A program made the position numbers and the translations under genes. From NCBI GenBank assembly GCA_002995645.1, contig PUHO01000009.1, positions 1-48,115 on the forward strand: 48,115 nt of DNA. The letters run 5' to 3'. Source of the DNA: SAR324 cluster bacterium. GTDB taxonomy: Bacteria > SAR324 > XYD2-FULL-50-16 > HCM1. Below, piece after piece: positions 44,729 through 48,115 of the stretch; positions within the stretch are counted from its first letter, which is position 1; each line of letters opens with the position of its first letter. Under the pieces are notes generated by a model. The model was not told the origin of the DNA, made no database searches, and saw only the letters and a program-made list of their open reading frames with translations.

Positions 44729-45970
44729 ATGCCAGTCCTTCCCGCAAGTATTAAAGCATTACAAGATTGTTTTGAATCGTGGCAATCGCTTAGCAGCACC
44801 ACGCTCCCTTTAGATAAATACCTCCAATCCTATTTTAAACGATTTGCTTTTCTTGGTTCAAAAGATAGAAAATTAATAGCAAACGCCTTGTTTAGTTATT
44901 ACCGTTGGTACGGTTGGCTATCTTTGTTAAAGAAACCTATTTTATTCCAGTTGCTTTGCGGTTACGTTTTAGACGGACACAAAGAAACAAAAACAGTGTT
45001 TTATTGGAAAAAAGCCTTGTCCTTTCCTGAAGAAATAGACGAGCTAGTAAAGCAAGAACAAAGCTTCCCGTTAAAGCAAAAAAACATAATATCTTATTTT
45101 GTTCCTAATGTGAAAGAAGAAGATCTATTCCCTTTAGCCGCACAAGAAAGCTTGCCTGATAATTTTATTTTTTTACAAAAAAGACCGCCTATTTGGTTAC
45201 GATCAAAACGAGATAAAATAGAGCAAACAATTCGTTTTTTTAAAGAACAAGATATTGCTTTTACACAATCTCCGATTTTACCTTATAGCTTTGCATTAAA
45301 AGAAAATATTAATTTATCAGCTTGTTCATTATATCAAAACGGCACGTTAGAAGTGCAAGATATTTCTTCGCAAATTGTGGGAGAAATTATTGATATACAA
45401 GAAACGGATACGTTGTGGGATATGTGTTGCGGTAGTGGTGGCAAAAGTTTGCATCTAGCTGAATTGTCTAATGGCAAAGCGAAAATTTATGCTACTGATA
45501 TACGTAAAGCAAGTTTGCAAAACTATAGAAAACGACTAGCTAAGCAAGAGTATACAAATATAAACATACAATGCCTTATGGCAGGTGAGACGCCTAACTT
45601 TAGCACTGTGCCGAATAAAATTTTGATTGACGTTCCTTGTAGTTGTAGCGGTACTTGGCGAAGAACGCCTGATTTACGTTTTCGCTTTCGTGGCGTTGAT
45701 GAAGCTATTTTACAAACGCAGCAAGATTTATTAAATCAAGCGGCAAAAGTAATTCCTGTTGGCGGTCATTTGTTTTATGTTACTTGCTCTTTTTTACCTA
45801 ATGAAAATGAGAATCAACTTGACGTTTTTCTTTCACAACATAGTAACTTTAGCTATGATTCGTATATAAATCCGATTACAAAGCAAGAAGAACAAGGAAG
45901 CTGTGCTATTGCACCGCCGGCAAGTGATGGCAATTGGATATTTATTGCTAAATTAAAAAGAACGGTATAA
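44729..45970 (+). CDS. RsmB/NOL1-family RNA cytosine-C5 methyltransferase
   Basis: 413 residues. The N-terminal third is helical and NusB-like (KRFAFLGSKDRKLIANALFSYYRWYG). The methyltransferase domain has the SAM motif DMCCGSGGKSLHLAEL, the catalytic DVPCSCSGTWRRTPDLRF (PC motif), and the nucleophile-containing VTCSFLPNENENQ (TC motif). RsmB modifies C967 of 16S rRNA; the exact position here is inferred from domain layout. It is followed 22 bp later by the 5'-nucleotidase. Confidence 0.88.
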   Translation: MPVLPASIKALQDCFESWQSLSSTTLPLDKYLQSYFKRFAFLGSKDRKLIANALFSYYRWYGWLSLLKKPILFQLLCGYVLDGHKETKTVFYWKKALSFPEEIDELVKQEQSFPLKQKNIISYFVPNVKEEDLFPLAAQESLPDNFIFLQKRPPIWLRSKRDKIEQTIRFFKEQDIAFTQSPILPYSFALKENINLSACSLYQNGTLEVQDISSQIVGEIIDIQETDTLWDMCCGSGGKSLHLAELSNGKAKIYATDIRKASLQNYRKRLAKQEYTNINIQCLMAGETPNFSTVPNKILIDVPCSCSGTWRRTPDLRFRFRGVDEAILQTQQDLLNQAAKVIPVGGHLFYVTCSFLPNENENQLDVFLSQHSNFSYDSYINPITKQEEQGSCAIAPPASDGNWIFIAKLKRTV

Positions 45971-45992
45971 AAATAGTAAACCTATTATTATA

Positions 45993-47600
45993 GTGCATAA
46001 AATAAGTGGATATAAGTATAAACTTGCGTTTCTTTTATTTTGCTGTATACCTAGTCTTGGGCTAGCTCGTGTTATACATAAACAAGTAAACGGGACGTCT
46101 AGAGAAGTACATATCCTTTTTACTAGTGATATACACGGTTACTTTGATAGTAAAATACTAAGCCCGCATTCCCATGGTAACGGATTATATTATCTAGCTA
46201 ATATTATTAACCATAGAAGAGCAAAGCTAAAACAACCGGTATTACTAGACGGCGGCGATCTCTTATACGGTTCGCCTTCTTCATTTTATTATTTTTTTGG
46301 TCAAAAAACAAAACGATCATATCCCTTTATTACTTTATTTAATAAATTGCGCTATGATGCTTGGGTTGTTGGTAATCACGATTTCCAAGTGCCGCTTGTT
46401 TCTCTTATCCAATCTCACCGCATTAAACCGCCCCCACTTGCTGACAATATAGGCAGAACAAACCTATTCAAACCGTATACAATAGTATACAAGCAACACT
46501 TACGTATAGCTATTCTTGGTTTTGTTACGCCCGGCACGCCAATGTGGAGCTTGTCCGTTCCGTCTAGTTTTGTATTCAAAGATATAGTTAAGCAAACAAA
46601 ATATTGGGTTCATTATGTTCAGCATAAAGAAAAACCGGATTTGCTTATTATTTTGTTTCATAGCGGATTAGATGCTAAGTATGACAGTATTACAAGTAAG
46701 TTAAATCATCGACCACTTGTTAATAGTGCAAACCTAGCTTTACAAGCTGTTCATGGCGTACACTTAGCTTTAATAGGACATACGCACCGTATGTATCCTT
46801 ATAAAAATAAGCAACCTGTAAAGTACGTTCATCATATACCTGTTGTTTGGGGCGGGGCTTTTGGTAAAGCTTTGCAAGAGATTGTGTTACAAATACATCG
46901 GCAGCAACATAAGTGGCAAGTAACGCATACAAAAGTACTTGTTTATAACGCTAAAGCCAAGGCAAAAGGCAGCCGTAAGTATAAACGTAAACGTAAGCAA
47001 TATATACAAAAGAAATACGCGCATTTATTAGCTTATATGCATAGTTCGTTACCTTTTCGATCGAATAAAATAAAGCAAAAACAAGCAAAACCATGTTGGC
47101 AATACATAGTTGGGAAATCTGTATTGCATAAAAAAGTGCCCATAAGCTTACTTTTTAGTATACAAAAACCGTATACGAATATTCGAAGGAATTTAGAAAG
47201 ATACGATTTATTTTCTTTGCTTCGTTATAGAGATCAATTAGTATATCCTATGTTAACAACAAGGCAAATATATAAACTGTCTCATAGTATTGCTTTATAT
47301 GGCAATTATAGATTAAAGAAAAGTCAAAAGTTGCATTTATATAGCAATCAAGCCATACCAAGTATATTACATAGAAATACGAATCCTTTTTTACTTCATA
47401 CGCAAGACGAGCTATATTCGGTTGCTATGACAAGCTACGTATATGCCGGTGGTGGCGGTTATATGGGAGCTTTGTTTATTCCTATTGATCGTACGATCCA
47501 AAAGCAAGGTTTTGTTATAGATCATGTGTTTCACTATTTGCAAAGTAACCCGACTTTACCGGCAATATGTTCGTTTTTATATCGTAAGTCTGTTAAATAA
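45993..47600 (+). CDS. Exported 5'-nucleotidase/2',3'-cyclic phosphodiesterase-like protein
   Basis: 535 residues from GTG 45993, with a signal sequence (YKLAFLLFCCIPSLGLA). The N-terminal metallophosphatase motifs are FTSDIHGYFDS, LLDGGDLLYGS, VVGNHDFQVP, LFHSGLDAKY and LIGHTHRMYP. The C-terminal 5'-nucleotidase domain includes LLRYRDQLVYPMLTTRQI and YVYAGGGGYMG. It would act in the periplasm on nucleotides or related phosphoesters. The linker (about 315-375) is rich in Lys and Arg. It is convergent with the next gene, with 2 bp between the stops. Confidence 0.85.
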   Translation: MHKISGYKYKLAFLLFCCIPSLGLARVIHKQVNGTSREVHILFTSDIHGYFDSKILSPHSHGNGLYYLANIINHRRAKLKQPVLLDGGDLLYGSPSSFYYFFGQKTKRSYPFITLFNKLRYDAWVVGNHDFQVPLVSLIQSHRIKPPPLADNIGRTNLFKPYTIVYKQHLRIAILGFVTPGTPMWSLSVPSSFVFKDIVKQTKYWVHYVQHKEKPDLLIILFHSGLDAKYDSITSKLNHRPLVNSANLALQAVHGVHLALIGHTHRMYPYKNKQPVKYVHHIPVVWGGAFGKALQEIVLQIHRQQHKWQVTHTKVLVYNAKAKAKGSRKYKRKRKQYIQKKYAHLLAYMHSSLPFRSNKIKQKQAKPCWQYIVGKSVLHKKVPISLLFSIQKPYTNIRRNLERYDLFSLLRYRDQLVYPMLTTRQIYKLSHSIALYGNYRLKKSQKLHLYSNQAIPSILHRNTNPFLLHTQDELYSVAMTSYVYAGGGGYMGALFIPIDRTIQKQGFVIDHVFHYLQSNPTLPAICSFLYRKSVK

Positions 47601-47602
47601 CC

Positions 47603-48115
47603 TTACTGTAAAGTCGCTTTAATAAAAGCGTATTTTGCTTTTTGTGTAATTGGTTTATTACTGTAGTTAGCTAAGATAAGCGATAGTATTTCTTGTCTTT
47701 CATTTATAGACAATTGTTCTTGTAAGGTTGCTGATAAACTGTTTTTACTAGCAGGGCTAAAGAAAAAAGAACGCCAATTAGCAACAGATAAATTTACTGT
47801 ATAACTAATAGTTTCTAACCTTGTTTCTTTGACAATAAAACGATTCGTTTCTAGATGGCGTTGTAAATTTGTTATTGTTTCTTTTTTCTCATTAAATTGC
47901 GTTTCTATAGTTTGTATTTTACTTTGTAAACTAGGAGAGGTAAGTTTTTCTTGTAATATATTCACAAGAGATAACTGCGATTTTTGTAAGATCTGTGCTA
48001 ACACTAAAGAACCGGATTGATTGAGTAAGCTTGCTAACATAGGTAATATAGTTTTTTCTTTTTCTATATTAGTAAAAACTTGCCTTCCTATGATTTGATC
48101 AAATAAAATAGGATC
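47603..48115 (-). CDS. C-terminal part of an unidentified coiled-coil protein (cut by window edge)
   Basis: The frame stays open to the right edge (beginning DPILFDQIIGRQVF), so the true start lies outside; the ATG at 48040 is internal. The visible 170 residues include a coiled-coil segment (about 47860-47960, IQTIETQFNEKKETITNLQ) and a helical, Ser/Leu-rich C-terminus. No membrane helix or catalytic motif is visible. I do not recognise a family. Confidence 0.55.
   Translation of the reverse strand, partial: DPILFDQIIGRQVFTNIEKEKTILPMLASLLNQSGSLVLAQILQKSQLSLVNILQEKLTSPSLQSKIQTIETQFNEKKETITNLQRHLETNRFIVKETRLETISYTVNLSVANWRSFFFSPASKNSLSATLQEQLSINERQEILSLILANYSNKPITQKAKYAFIKATLQ

Noticed and set aside
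1..48115. tRNA or rRNA genes
   Set aside because: I found no cloverleaf-like segment with a TTCRANNC T-loop, nor conserved rRNA sequence, on reading the spacers by eye.

Overview
This window comes from an A+T-rich, double-membraned bacterium. Lipopolysaccharide genes (lptB, lpxH), periplasmic disulfide and c-type haem proteins, and an epmA-efp pair point to Pseudomonadota or a related proteobacterial-type phylum (for example Desulfobacterota). I cannot place it more precisely: there is no rRNA, and I see no tRNA, CRISPR array, insertion sequence or phage gene.

Layout. Bases 1-10490 read rightwards: a 5'-truncated sensor protein, isocitrate dehydrogenase, lptB, smc, a HAD phosphatase, a small membrane protein and pabC. 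Bases 11024-19321 read leftwards: hemB, gltD, gltB, pabB. Bases 19430-23666 hold a small membrane protein with a degenerate ABC ATPase, epmA-efp, a BAX-inhibitor-like protein and larE. Bases 24366-30461 read rightwards: a zinc-type cation exporter, lpxH, a tetrahaem cytochrome/phosphoesterase, a DsbA-like protein and tex. Bases 30529-36269 read leftwards: an M20 peptidase followed by seven tandem LysE-type exporters. The rest is a secreted polysaccharide-lyase-like protein, thiI, an RluA-type pseudouridine synthase, an ApaH-like phosphatase, plsC, a DsbD-N-domain protein, an IHF/HU protein, folK, gloB, hpf, an RsmB-like methyltransferase, a periplasmic 5'-nucleotidase, and a fragment running off the right edge.

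Pathways. The genes are mostly housekeeping: ammonia assimilation (gltBD), folate (pabB, pabC, folK), haem (hemB), translation (efp/epmA, thiI, rsmB-like, hpf, tex) and envelope biogenesis (lptB, lpxH, plsC). The M20 peptidase and LysE block looks like a locally amplified peptide-cleavage and amino-acid-export locus.

The most unusual feature is in the spacers. At five places the DNA between genes is made of decayed local copies of the end of a neighbouring gene: a 91-bp array from the pabC/hemB convergent junction, a 99-bp array of the larE promoter, ribosome-binding site and first codons, a remnant of the cation exporter 5' region, copies of the thiI 3' end, and a copy of a lysE 3' end. The seven-copy lysE array, with sequence blocks shared between non-adjacent copies, fits the same tendency. 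This region appears to grow by short tandem duplication at gene boundaries followed by decay and gene conversion.
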